Origin: Ustulina deusta
Taxonomy: Eukaryota; Ascomycota; Sordariomycetes; Xylariales; Xylariaceae
Assembly: GCA_023159155.1 (NCBI GenBank)
Contig: JAJNNX010000029.1
Span: forward strand, 124,001-188,000
Direction of reading: 5' to 3'
Length of the DNA: 64,000 nucleotides
The notes below the pieces were generated by a model. It saw only the letters and a program-made list of their open reading frames with translations. It did no database searches and was not told the origin of the DNA. Of this stretch, positions 14,105-23,871 are shown in pieces. The first letter of the stretch is position 1. Each line of letters starts with the position of its first letter. The position numbers were made by a program, and so were the translations under genes.

Positions 14105-14348
14105 TATTAGATTTAATATTATAAAACGTACTATATATATATGTTTAGATCGCTTTATTTTTTTTTATTTTTTATAGGTTCTGTTTTATTTTTATAAGGT
14201 ATTTATTTATAAGCTTGCTAGTAAGTGTGGCCTAGCTATACTTACTAAGCTACGTTGTTAAGCTATAATGTTTATGTAACTAAGTGATCCTGCTATCCAT
14301 GCCTAATTAGCTCTTTTTATAGCTACTAGCTATGGGCCAAATCTAACA
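14105..14348. repeat. Right LTR of outer element
   Basis: This 244-bp copy begins TATTAGATTTAA (decayed TGTTGGATTTAG) and ends with intact TAACA. In contrast to the left LTR, its first half is strongly converted to A/T, while its last ~120 bp keep C and G. Confidence 0.9.
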
Positions 14349-14353
14349 CCCTT
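14349..14353. repeat. Target-site duplication, right copy (CCCTT)
   Basis: These five bases are identical to 1143-1147 and directly follow the terminal CA of the right LTR. Confidence 0.85.
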
Positions 14354-15147
14354 TGTTTAGCTATGTACTAGTACAACCCACCAAACCTGTCCTACTCCAC
14401 AAGAGATCCTCTTACTTACAAGAGACAACCTCATATCTTTCGAAACTCGATCGACATGACGCTCACCTGATAAGATTAATTTGATAATAAAGCTTAACGC
14501 CATAAGCGGCCACTGACTATCTTGTTTAACTTTGTGGCATGAGTTCAAAACCTACCATGAGATATCGCGCAAGGATGTTATTAGACCCGCCAATTACTAG
14601 AGACTTATCTCTTTCAATATATAATCTTCTAACTTAATCTTGGTAAAATTCAACAAGATATACATATATCTAGGTAAGCAATTAGGCAAAATTTGACGTG
14701 AGTGCCACCATCTTCAGTACAAGCTGGCAGTAGATGACTTTCATTCTACGCATTGCTGGATTAGCTAGGCAACAGGTCCTGGTGGCTTGGACCCTTCGCA
14801 ACTGTAACAGCTTAGTAACGAACTAGTTGGCGAGAAAGCTCTACAAGTCTAACAACCCCGAAATATGATATTGCGTGAAAATTGAGTTATTATAACATGA
14901 TAACTGTTATATTAAGGACAAAGAAACAAAGGTATCCAACTATTGAATTATACCATAACATTCATTAAATGATCTAACATAGAAACGGTAGGTTAACGGT
15001 TCTGGGTTAAAGTTAGGATATATAACGCATGACCTTTCCACTCAGCCTTGGCAGAGACTTAAGAAAAACCCTTCATCAGAAACCTTACAGTTCTACCACA
15101 AATTATACTCACATATATCTTACCCAAAGCATCGGTCAAGGCAGAAA
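14354..15147. other. Intergenic sequence right of the retrotransposon
   Basis: Composition returns to normal within a few bases of the LTR end. No supported gene is present. A TATA-like GATATATAAC at 15017-15026 lies about 120 bp before the small frame at 15148. Confidence 0.4.
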
Positions 15148-15342
15148 ATGGCCGATAAAAAGACCACGGAGAAATCATCGACGCCCCCGAAAGAGAAGCC
15201 AAAGGAGGAGGGCAAAAAAGAAAAGCAAGGCGAAAGTAGTAGCTCTCTTGACTGGCTTATTGAGGCAGCCAACTATGAGCCGCCAAAGCAGCCACCCAAA
15301 AGCACAGGGGACTGGATGAAGGATGATGGTAAAATTGTGTGA
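15148..15342 (+). CDS. Small Lys/Glu-rich hypothetical protein (64 aa)
   Basis: I do not recognise this protein. It is a single-exon frame of 64 residues. The first half is very hydrophilic (runs of K, E, P and S). The second half contains SLDWLIEAANYEPP, repeated PPK and a GDWMKDDGKIV tail, which looks more like selected sequence than chance. The start ATG sits in AAAATGGCC, a good fungal initiation context, and a TATA-like element lies about 120 bp upstream. There is no signal peptide or membrane segment. It may be a small intrinsically disordered cytosolic or nuclear protein, or a chance frame in a gene-poor region next to the AT-rich block. Confidence 0.4.
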   Translation: MADKKTTEKSSTPPKEKPKEEGKKEKQGESSSSLDWLIEAANYEPPKQPPKSTGDWMKDDGKIV

Positions 15343-15634
15343 GTAGAAAGTCCTTCTAAAAGAAATATTGATGTAACCTCATGTAAAATGGAAACTATCT
15401 TGATGGAGAGAGATGAGAAAAACAAGTTTATTTAAACAAAGAAAAGACTCGAACGGGAAACAGGGGTTAAATAAAAGTAATAAACAATCTCTTTCTTCTA
15501 AAAATAGCAGCCGAACCTATTGAATAATCCCCAGAGTCATACATAATTGAGATCTTCATTTTTGGATTTTAAGGTAAGGGCACATGTGTTTTGGAAGTTC
15601 TGGGATAGCTTATTAGCTATTCCAATACGACGCG

Positions 15635-16096
15635 ATGCCGATTGTCAAGGGTGGGTGTTCGCTCTACGTGACTGTTTCTCACTCTACAATTACCGCCACT
15701 GTGGGTCCTATAGGCGCTAGTTACATGTCCGAGGTATCGGATGATCCGACAGGTTCAGTAACTTTGACAGCAACGGGCTCGTTAGCCGCGACAGCGGTAC
15801 AATCCGGCAGCACTCTGACACCGTTTACAACATCCAATAGTACCAACGCACGCTGTTACGGACTTCGTCATCTTTTATCCTCGCTGCATGTTCTCTTCTT
15901 GTTATATGCTTTTATTAACGCATTTTTGGGCATTCGGTGGAAATTAGCGAAAGCAAGGCGATATGTATTTGGGTGTCACGTGACTACTATGAAGTTCACT
16001 ATCTATACTAAGACCTACACTAGCACCTCATACCATCGTCAGACTTTAGCTTCTACAACACTATTACTGCAGAACCAGAATCAGAGAAGTCTTTAA
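15635..16096 (+). CDS. Doubtful hypothetical frame, Ser/Thr-rich then hydrophobic
   Basis: A 153-codon frame opens with ATG. Residues about 12-70 are rich in Thr, Ser, Val and Ala, as in fungal cell-wall protein stalks. They are followed by a hydrophobic stretch near residues 80-100 (LLSSLHVLFLLYAF) and an unconvincing basic tail. No signal peptide starts the protein and no domain is recognised. It could be the 3' part of a decayed wall-protein gene or a chance frame. Confidence 0.2.
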   Translation: MPIVKGGCSLYVTVSHSTITATVGPIGASYMSEVSDDPTGSVTLTATGSLAATAVQSGSTLTPFTTSNSTNARCYGLRHLLSSLHVLFLLYAFINAFLGIRWKLAKARRYVFGCHVTTMKFTIYTKTYTSTSYHRQTLASTTLLLQNQNQRSL

Positions 16097-16643
16097 ACCC
16101 ATGAGAATAGCCCACATTATCGACTCTTCATTGAATCGTAAGCAACTCCCTGCTCCAACTTGCTCTCTTGGCATGGTAAGGGAAGTTAGAGAACAGAGCT
16201 AGGCACCTTGGCAGATTATTCATAATTAGAGCATAATTATTCTCTAAGCCGTAGCTTTAGCCCTTGTTATAATTGCCACGAAGTAGCAACTCAACCTAGC
16301 TAGTCTAATGCAGGGTCTAGTGTAAGACAGTCTACTTGCCTTGTTCATACCGGATATCTCACGGAGGTGTAGAGTTGCGATCAATCGAAGAAAAAGGACC
16401 AATGCGCATTCCAGGTGTGATCACCGGAGGTTTATTCAGATGATCTAAGGTCTAAGTTTTAGTTACAACATAGGGAATGAAACAAGCTATCTATATATGG
16501 GATCTCTCGGGGTAGCATTGATCCTCTCTCGTGGATCCCTTGGATCCACCTATCCGTGACAGGATATACCATATCGCCGTGTTTTTCAAACCCGCAGACT
16601 CCATCCTTTGTTCGAGAAAACCAATTCGTGCAAATTCTAGTGT

Positions 16644-18335
16644 TCATGCGGACTGTGATGCGAGCAACGGCGTCACCTCCGACTCAGTAACCTTCCCCAC
16701 ATCAGAGTCTGCATCCTTTCGTGGCATACATAAAAACCTGCCACCGTCAACCTTTCTGACCACCCAGCTATTATGTTCAAGAGCGGAGGTGAAGAATTCT
16801 TGATTATCTTCAAAGCTGCGCCCGCCGGTCTCCGGTGAGTAAGACCAGGTCCACCACCCCGCAAAAGCATTTGTAACAGCAAACACCAGGAATAACCAAT
16901 ATTTAAGATTATTGAACACTGCAATTATGTCGATAGTTAGTTTTCTACAAAGAGTCCTCGTAGATTCGATTGAGCGAGGGTAGTGAGGGAAGGGTTAGGT
17001 ACTTATTGGTGTTAAAAGAGTAATGGCAAAATTTGCTATCCCCCACGTAATAACTGATGCACTGCTCCCTAGAGCTCTAGCTCCGTTAGGATATATCTCC
17101 GTTGGTATTAGCCAGACGGTTGCCAACCAGCAGATGCCAAATATAGCAGTAGCCACAAAGAGAACCGTGGAACCGAGGATTTCGACAGCAAGAACGGACA
17201 CGTGGGCGACATCTAACGATAGCCCGCCGAATACTGCTAGCAAAGCAAAGCAGACAGATAAGCCACCCGAGCCCCAAATCATCAATTTTCGTCGTCCCAG
17301 GGTATCGATCGTTATCCAAGCAATAGTCATCATAAAGAAGTAGCTGATATAGTTGCCTAGCGTAACGAGCTCCGCGCCACGTACTCCGAATCCAAGTAAC
17401 TCAAAAATCTGTGGTCCGTAAACAGACACGGCGCCGTATCCAGTGAGGGCCTGGTTGATCTGCCCCATCACAGTGAGCATAGTGGGGTGAAATTGGCTTC
17501 CCCGAGGCAAAATCATGTCCATGTAGCCAATCTTTCGCTCGCTTTCCTCCGCCTGGGCCTGAAGAAGCTCATCCAAGGTCTCCTTTGCCTTGGCTTCGTC
17601 GAACAGAGCTGTCAAAGCCTTCATGGCATCATGATCCCTGTCCTGACTAACGCACCACCTAGGAGACTCGGGCAACCGGCTGATGGTTGAGATTAACAAA
17701 ATTGGGAATGCTTGCATGACGACGATGGGTATCCTCCAGGCCCACTGGCTATCCTTACCGAGAGTGACGGTAACACCAAGGTTTATTGAAAAGGCTCCCA
17801 AAAGACCGAATATGTTCATCTGGAATTCTTGGGCCAAAGCACGCCCTCTAGATTTATCCCGCGTCAGCTCTGCACTGTAAACCGGGATGGTAGCATCAAT
17901 GCCACCAACACCAAGGCCAAGGATGACTCGACCAGCTATCATAAATACGATGGCAGCACCACTCCATGGGTTTGAGCCGTTGGGGCTCATTCCCGCGACG
18001 AACATCAATAAATTTCCAAACATGGTGGTAGCGAGACAGACAGAAATAGAAGCCTTGCGGCCTTCCTTGTCAGCCCAGTAAGAAGCCAGAACGGCACCGG
18101 CGGCACAGCCAAGATAGTAGACGGAAACGATGATACCGATAATAGGGGAGTCGTTGGCTATCTCCATAGTGCGGAGATACGAATGGTTCGTGTTAATCAG
18201 ACTCATCATGCCCTGGTCATAGCCGTATAGAGCGATTGCTGTACTGCTGAAGATGACGATCTCATGTTTCTTAGTGAGAAAGCTAAGCTTCTTTGGAGAA
18301 GTTGGATCATCGCCTCGAGCCGGCGGGAAAGGCAT
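16644..18335 (-). CDS. MFS sugar/H+ transporter
   Basis: This is a predicted 12-helix major-facilitator transporter of the fungal sugar porter family, importing a hexose or related sugar across the plasma membrane. There are two exons, 18335-17003 and 16918-16644. They are joined by an 84-nt intron (GTACCT...GCAG, branch site ACTAAC) that splits the Met codon of TPIMFNNL. The product has 535 residues. Family signatures are visible: DKEGRK in the loop after helix 2, GLGVGGIDATIPVY, PESPRW closing the first half, LGRRKLM at the helix 8-9 loop, PTEIYP after helix 10 and YSPETGGRSFED after the last helix. The start is the first ATG; an in-frame TTG lies 12 codons further upstream. The substrate cannot be assigned. 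Confidence 0.88.
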
Positions 18336-19727
18336 CTTAGATGGCGTTGAATTTTGTAAATCGATGTGCAAATGCTAGGTCTAGGGGCCATAAACTGTTG
18401 TGTTGCCCTCAGATAGAGTCTAATGGCGCACGCATAAATAAGGGAAGAGCGTGTGGAATGGCGCTTGGATAACTAGTAAATTCCCCGGGGTTATGATGCG
18501 TGGAAGCGGATATTCATAAGAAAGGCTTCGTGATGAACTTGGCCGCATAGGTGATGAAGTCGTTCCAGCAAGGTGCCCGAGGGTCGACTAGGGGCACCCA
18601 TGCACCTACCTTGCGTAGACTAGATGGGATAGTAGAGAGCGAAAGAAACTAGGGAAAGAAATACAACCATTGCCGAAGAGAGCATGTGTGTTTTTGTATG
18701 CGGAGCTAACAGGGAAAATCGTTGCGATATTTGCTTGTGGTTAGGGGATCGAGCTATGACGTCGTTCGTTAATCTCGAGAGCTAGTGCCTATCGCATTTG
18801 ATGCAAATGCTGTGTTAATTATATATTCTTATGGAGAAAGAGGATGTCTAAGAACAACATGAAGCTCCCCACCTCTTGGATGTAAGGATGTCTCTTGAAA
18901 AAACAAAAAACCAAGGTTTGCTTATTACCTACCGAAGTATTTCTAGATGGACACAGTGGTGAATGCAGGGAAGTTCTCGCAGAGTCCATGGCCAACTCCA
19001 TCCTAGATAAAGCATATGCAGGCAAGAGTATATGCACATAGGTGAGTGCTCTGGTGGGTTCATTATGATGACCCTCAACTAATTGTTGTATACATGTACT
19101 TGCTGAAAGACACGCAGGGTGAATACAAGCTGATCGCCGGCGGTCTTTTTAACTAGAATTGACCTTTTTTGGCTCTTGGTGTATACATTAGGCAGCCTAT
19201 AGGTGCCTGACTGGAAAGGTACCTACCTATGTTAAGTGTATGCAAACACTCCGTGCTACATACTTAGTACTTACATGTAGTTGTGTACCACTCCCTATTA
19301 GACTATAAAATGGAAATTTGTACAATGCGGTGGCCTTACTTAGGTAGCGCTATCTGCTTCGGCCTTGAGGTATAGAGCCTGATTAGGCCCAATGTGAGGA
19401 GGTCAATATTCGGCAAGCGCAGAGGTAGATAGCCAGCTTTTGGATGCTGGTGCGGAGCGTATCAAAAGCCCAGAGGCCATTGTGCTCTGATCCATATGGT
19501 ACCTAGATACTATCTAGACCAGTAGATTCAAGTTCGGTAAAAACCTCAACGAAATAGGACTAAGTAGAAGCAACTATGGGACTTGGAAATATAACAAAAA
19601 TCTATGCAGTAGATTATAATAGACTCGGAATATGAACGCCAAAGACTCATGGCCGGGATTCATCTCGGCAACAACCGCATTTAAATCTGGAAAGGTGGTT
19701 AGTAGCATAACTGCTGACAACTATGGA
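18336..19727. other. Intergenic region, no gene seen
   Basis: This contains the presumed promoter of the MFS gene on the minus strand, then anonymous sequence with many TAGGTA/TACCTA words typical of fungal intergenic DNA. No convincing coding frame was found. Confidence 0.4.
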
Positions 19728-19958
19728 GGGCCAGTGGGACCACTTGTGACAAAACGTAAATCGTAAAACGGGAGGAGATAAACAAGGTCACCTTGTTTTT
19801 TATAACCTTAATAACTTTACAACCAGTTATCCGAATATTATATAATACATACCTTATTTTTTGTTATTTTTTGTTTTATTTTTTAATGCTATGTTGATTT
19901 TTATTAAGCCTATATTTATAATATTATTATGTTTTGTTACTTATAGTCCTAATGGCCC
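19728..19958. repeat. MITE-like unit, left member of an inverted pair
   Basis: The 231-bp unit has terminal inverted repeats: GGGCCA(G/T)TGGGACC at the outer end and a diverged GGGCCATTAGGACT at the inner end. It has no coding capacity. It is homologous over its length, in reverse orientation, to 19969-20234. The outer ~138 bp are identical between the two. An internal palindrome AACAAGGTCACCTTGTT is present. Confidence 0.75.
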
Positions 19959-19968
19959 ACTTAGAGGA

Positions 19969-20234
19969 GGGCTATTAGGACCTTTTCTGACAAAACATAA
20001 AAATGTACTCTTGGCATAAATAAATAAAACCTAATAATTATATAAATATAGGCTATATAAACATAAAAATAATATTAAAAAAATAAAGAAAAAAATAACA
20101 AAAAATAAGGTATGTATTATATAATATTCGGATAACTGGTTGTAAAGTTATTAAGGTTATAAAAAACAAGGTGACCTTGTTTATCTCCTCCCGTTTTACG
20201 ATTTACGTTTTGTCACAAGTGGTCCCAATGGCCC
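19969..20234. repeat. MITE-like unit, right member of an inverted pair
   Basis: This 266-bp inverted counterpart of 19728-19958 is separated from it by a 10-bp spacer. The inner half has diverged and carries an extra ~35 bp. The right end lies 148 bp before the start codon of the paraoxonase-like gene, so it may form part of that promoter. No target-site duplication around the pair could be found. Confidence 0.75.
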
Positions 20235-20382
20235 ACCGTCGACAACCTTCGCATCCCCCACATTAGGTAATGTCTCTAGGCTTTTCTGAGGAGGCTTCTC
20301 CGCAGAAGTTCCCCACACACACTCACCGGGCGATCCGAGATTCAGGGAGAGGAGTTTTTGCATCCGTGCTCGTGAAGTAATC

Positions 20383-21797
20383 ATGGCAGTCATCTTGTAC
20401 CTCGTCGTTTCACTTGTTGGCGCACTCGGCGCGTGGTTGTACCCTCCTGTTAGGCACTTCACAGCCGTCCACGGGTTCCGACCGTTCGGGAGCTCCGTGA
20501 ATGTCCATGGAGCCGAGACCCGGTTCATTCCTGACACGGTCAGCTGCGAAGACCTAGAATATCATGCTCCGTCGGGTATGTTGTACACGGCCTGTGCGGG
20601 AGATGTTGAAGTTGCTCGTGGCTGGAGTCCAGGGTATGTGTCACGATTGATGGCAGTCCTATGTCTGTTCAATTAAATTCAAGACTAGCGTGACAACTAA
20701 CTTATTTGGCCTTGAAGCGCCGAGGCACTAGAACATCCAGATAGACCAGGCTTCGGTACTATTGTGGTTATTGACCCCAAAGTGAGCGCCTGCGACATAG
20801 CTCAGGGTAGATAAGATCAACTAATAATCACCTTCCTCAGACTCTGAAATCACGGAAGTTATCCCTAGAGAACTTCGAAGGGCCCTTTGCCACACATGGG
20901 ATCGGGCTTTACACACCACCATCAAAACCAAATGTTGTGTATATATATGCCGTTAACCATCTGCCCAATCCACGATGGACGTCAGGGTCCAAGACGGAGG
21001 AGAAGGTCGCCTCGCAGATTGAGCTTTTCGTGCACACTGTCGGCAGCAATGTAGCCCAGCACCTGCGCTCAATCGTACACCCCTTGATCAGGACGCCGAA
21101 CGATCTTCTTGCTATCTCCGAGAATGAGTTTCTGGTAACCAACGATCACTACTACCGCGAGGGCCTGATGCGCTTTATCGAGGAGTTTGTCCGCCTCACG
21201 AGCTGGACGGACCTCATCCACTTGCGTTTCGACGATAGGAGTGTTGACGCAGCTGTCGTCCTCGATAGCATCTCGACGAACAACGGTCTAGGTTGGGGTC
21301 CCGACCAGCAAGTCATTATCGGCGATGCCGTGGGGGGGAATGTCTATTTCGCGAGCCTGCCCGCGGCCGAGAACAGGACGATGTCCATCTCTCATTCCAT
21401 CCCCATTGACTGCGTGGTCGACAATGCGAATTTCTTCTCGGACCCGTACGCCGGCGTCGACGGCAAAGACTACAGCGGATACCTGATGCCTGGGGTTTCC
21501 GATACCCTGAAATTCGTCCGCGGCTTCAAGGACCTGACGCACAAGGCACCCATGCCGGGCCAAGTATGGTATTTACCCGCAGTCGCGGGCAAGGACAAGG
21601 ACGTTGACGGCACCATGCTGCGCAAGCTCATCTTCCGGGATGATGGACACACTATACGATCCATCACCACCGCTGTCCTCGTCGCGATCGATCCGGCCAC
21701 CAACGGGGGAAAACGAGAGGGCTGGCTCTTCGTCACGAGCGTTATCGGAGCGAGCATGCTCGCTACTAGAATTGATTTCGAGACAGCACTGGCCTAG
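20383..21797 (+). CDS. Paraoxonase/arylesterase-like (PON family) secreted or anchored lactonase
   Basis: This is a six-bladed beta-propeller hydrolase of the serum paraoxonase family, expected to hydrolyse lactones or aryl esters. The exons are 20383-20633, 20718-20781 and 20841-21797 (423 aa), with introns of 84 and 59 nt. An N-terminal hydrophobic segment (residues 3-19) could be an uncleaved signal anchor, as in PON1. Calcium-site residues known from PON1 have counterparts here: Glu56-Asp57 in SCEDLEY, Asn192 in TPNDLL, Asn252/253 in STNNGL and Asp299-Asn300 in VVDNANF. VTNDHYY supplies a His (208) in the active-site region. The C-terminus is slightly unusual, ending soon after the last strand. 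It lies 148 bp downstream of the MITE pair. The substrate is unknown. Confidence 0.85.
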
Positions 21798-22187
21798 GGT
21801 GAGCGCAAGACCGGATAAGTATAATTGAATTCCCTCTTAAAGTAGTATATATTTTCTTTGTAGGTCAGAAATTGCGGACCGACACAGTCGATCAGTCCAA
21901 GCATCGGGCTTTGAGGGCTTTATCACGTCGTGAGGAACACGTCTAAGTCTCCTGGAGGCATATGAGACAGCCACCCGTTATTTCACTCTCATTAACAATG
22001 AGACACTAAAATTTTACTATTCTCGCGACTGTTCCTCAAATATGTGTCTTACACATAACGTAACAGCAATCAACGGACGTCAATAACACTCGACCACTAA
22101 CCCAAATATATCCCATCACCTTTATCCTCCGCTCTTGCCATTGCTCCTGTATTCCGATGACCTCGCTAATGTCCAAGCTCTCGTAGC
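21798..22187. other. Intergenic between convergent genes
   Basis: The paraoxonase-like gene (+) and the six-Cys secreted protein gene (-) converge here. I see no gene and no strong terminator signal. Confidence 0.4.
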
Positions 22188-22655
22188 CTAAGCGTATAGG
22201 TCCTGGATATACCACTTAATCTCGAAATCACCACACTGCATCGTGCCGGCGGCTGATAGCCCGCCATCATGCGACCCCCCGAAGCGATTTAGGCTCTCAT
22301 CATAGAGATCCAGGATATCCTGGTTCGTGAGGGAGAATCTGGCGTCGGGCGGTGTGCCTTCGCCCCTGGAGACAGCGAAGCCGCAATGATACAGGAGCAT
22401 GCTGTGGAGAGCGTCGTCGGCGTCCGTCGAGAAGTCGACCAGCCAGTCTCCAGCATCCTGGTTGATCCCGGCGCATGTGGCCTCGCAGTCGGAAGTTCCC
22501 GGGGGCGCGCTGAAGTTATCGGTTGTGTCGGTGTACGTGAGGGGTGTACAGTAGCCCACTATTGACTTGTTGCCGTAGCAATTGTCTTGTTCGTGAGACA
22601 AGGGGAGGAAGATAAGATTACCGAGTAAGATTACGAGGATGTTAGGATGATACAT
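22188..22655 (-). CDS. Small secreted six-cysteine protein, candidate effector
   Basis: This single-exon frame encodes 155 residues. It opens with a clear signal peptide (MYHPNILVILLGNLIFLPLS, cleavage expected near residues 20-24). The mature part has six cysteines (26, 36, 57, 61, 91, 141), enough for three disulfides, and motifs GDWLVDF, YHCGFAVSRG and NQDILDLYDE. The pattern recalls fungal small secreted proteins, and I know of no defined enzymatic domain. The start was chosen at the ATG directly before the signal peptide; an upstream in-frame extension lacks a plausible leader. It lies in the gene-poor accessory part of the window. The function is unknown, and a role in host or microbial interaction is inference only. 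Confidence 0.68.
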   Translation of the reverse strand: MYHPNILVILLGNLIFLPLSHEQDNCYGNKSIVGYCTPLTYTDTTDNFSAPPGTSDCEATCAGINQDAGDWLVDFSTDADDALHSMLLYHCGFAVSRGEGTPPDARFSLTNQDILDLYDESLNRFGGSHDGGLSAAGTMQCGDFEIKWYIQDLYA

Positions 22656-23703
22656 AGCGCTGACAATGGGATTGGCTGTGTAGTGCTTAGGCTCGTGTGA
22701 ATGCGCCGTGATGGGTTCGGTGTTTTCACTATAGGGTATGCGCAGAGGAGTATTGGTAAAGACGAAATACGCCCAAATATAAAGATACACCAAGAAGCTA
22801 CTACACCTGGGAGGAGGACAAAAAAAAAGGCATGATGAAGCTATTTGTACTCCGGTCCGCCCCCGTTCTCCCCTAGACTGACTGTATCAAGGCATTCCCA
22901 TTAGTTGGGGATCTAATGTGGATTGTCCCCCGGTAGGAAACAATGCAAGCAACCTTCACTTTGGCACAGTCACCTTCACATCGCCGTCGACCCATGCAAA
23001 TAAATAGTAGCTAACTACCTCTCATCACATCCATCACACTCATAACACCCGTCTTATACTAGTAGGTAAGCATGAAGTCCGTGATGCCATCGACAAGTGG
23101 ACTGAGCCCCTCCGGGCGTGACCATAGCTTGGCTCGGCAATCACCAAACATTGGCCAATGAGCATTGCAGCGCAGTGGTGAGCGGTTGTGATTGTGACGC
23201 TTGCAGGGAGCTCCACTGCCGAGATGTGCGCGGGGCTACGCCGATCCCCTCCTTCTCACCAGCAATTCGCCCAAGTCCACAAGGGGTTTTGTGGCTCCCA
23301 ATAACCTCACCGCCGGTCCCGCGACGCAACTTATACCTATCTATAGACCACCGCAGCAAGGCGACCGGCCCGATCCGACGCGCCGAAGATACGTCACGGG
23401 ACCGTATCGAGTCGAATGCACTATGTGGGAAGCTTTGCTAATCACATCTTCGTTGTTGGCAGTAATTAAAGTACGTGAAATCCAGTCACGGGCTGACAAA
23501 TCTAAAAGAATTGGGTTTTCGCAAGCAGACATCCGAAATCATAGCCATTTCATTGGTACCTACATCTTGTCTGCTCTTCCTACCCGTTAGGTCAATATGC
23601 ACATTGTAGGCACAGCATCGCTAGACATGGTATGATGAACATGACCCCCTGCCCTATAATACCCTTGCACAATGCTAAAACTTGTCTGTGTCCCTCCACG
23701 TCA
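22656..23703. other. Intergenic, no gene supported
   Basis: This holds the promoter side of the six-Cys gene. Frames of 60-129 codons around 23118-23590 overlap each other on both strands, lack domains and are treated as chance. Confidence 0.35.
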
Positions 23704-23871
23704 CTATTTCCTGTGCGACTTCTCCTGCTCTTTCTCAAGCTCCTCCTTAGCGCAAAGAGCGCACGGTGGCTCGTGGACTCTCTCGACCTTGTCGCAATTT
23801 GGGTCGTCGCAGGGCTTGCTGCCCACATATGGCTTGCAGCCACAACTGTACGTGATGATAATCTGACACAT
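23704..23871 (-). CDS. Small Cys-rich, possibly zinc-binding protein (55 aa)
   Basis: This short frame encodes 55 residues and starts in a good context (CCAACATG). The sequence contains TYSCGCKPY, KPCDDPNCDKV and EPPCALC, followed by a charged tail rich in E and K. The cysteines form CxC, Cx4C and CxxC groups, which suggests a structural metal site rather than a secreted disulfide protein, since there is no signal peptide. Similar short Cys-rich proteins of unknown function are common in filamentous ascomycetes (recollection, not a search). No intron is needed. It is a hypothetical small cytosolic or nuclear protein. Confidence 0.5.
   Translation of the reverse strand: MCQIIITYSCGCKPYVGSKPCDDPNCDKVERVHEPPCALCAKEELEKEQEKSHRK

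Larger units (their letters stand above)
1148..14348. mobile_element. RIP-degraded LTR retrotransposon (outer element, hosts a nested one)
   Basis: The element is bounded by two 244-bp direct repeats with TG...CA ends (inverted termini TGTTGG and its complement) and a perfect 5-bp target-site duplication. It spans 13,201 bp. Removing the nested insert (5939-11802 plus its 5-bp duplication) leaves about 7.3 kb, a normal size for a Gypsy or Copia element. The interior is almost entirely A/T with stop codons in all frames, and remaining C and G sit mainly in AGCTT/GCTT contexts, as expected after RIP. I could not identify gag, protease, reverse transcriptase or integrase motifs, so superfamily and coding strand are unknown. 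No gene lies inside. Confidence 0.9.

Noticed and set aside
1148..14348. Centromere or other structural AT-rich DNA
   Set aside because: Two pairs of LTRs with target-site duplications explain the block as retrotransposon relics.
20909..21757. Minus-strand frames opposite the paraoxonase-like gene
   Set aside because: They are antisense shadows of a strongly conserved coding exon.
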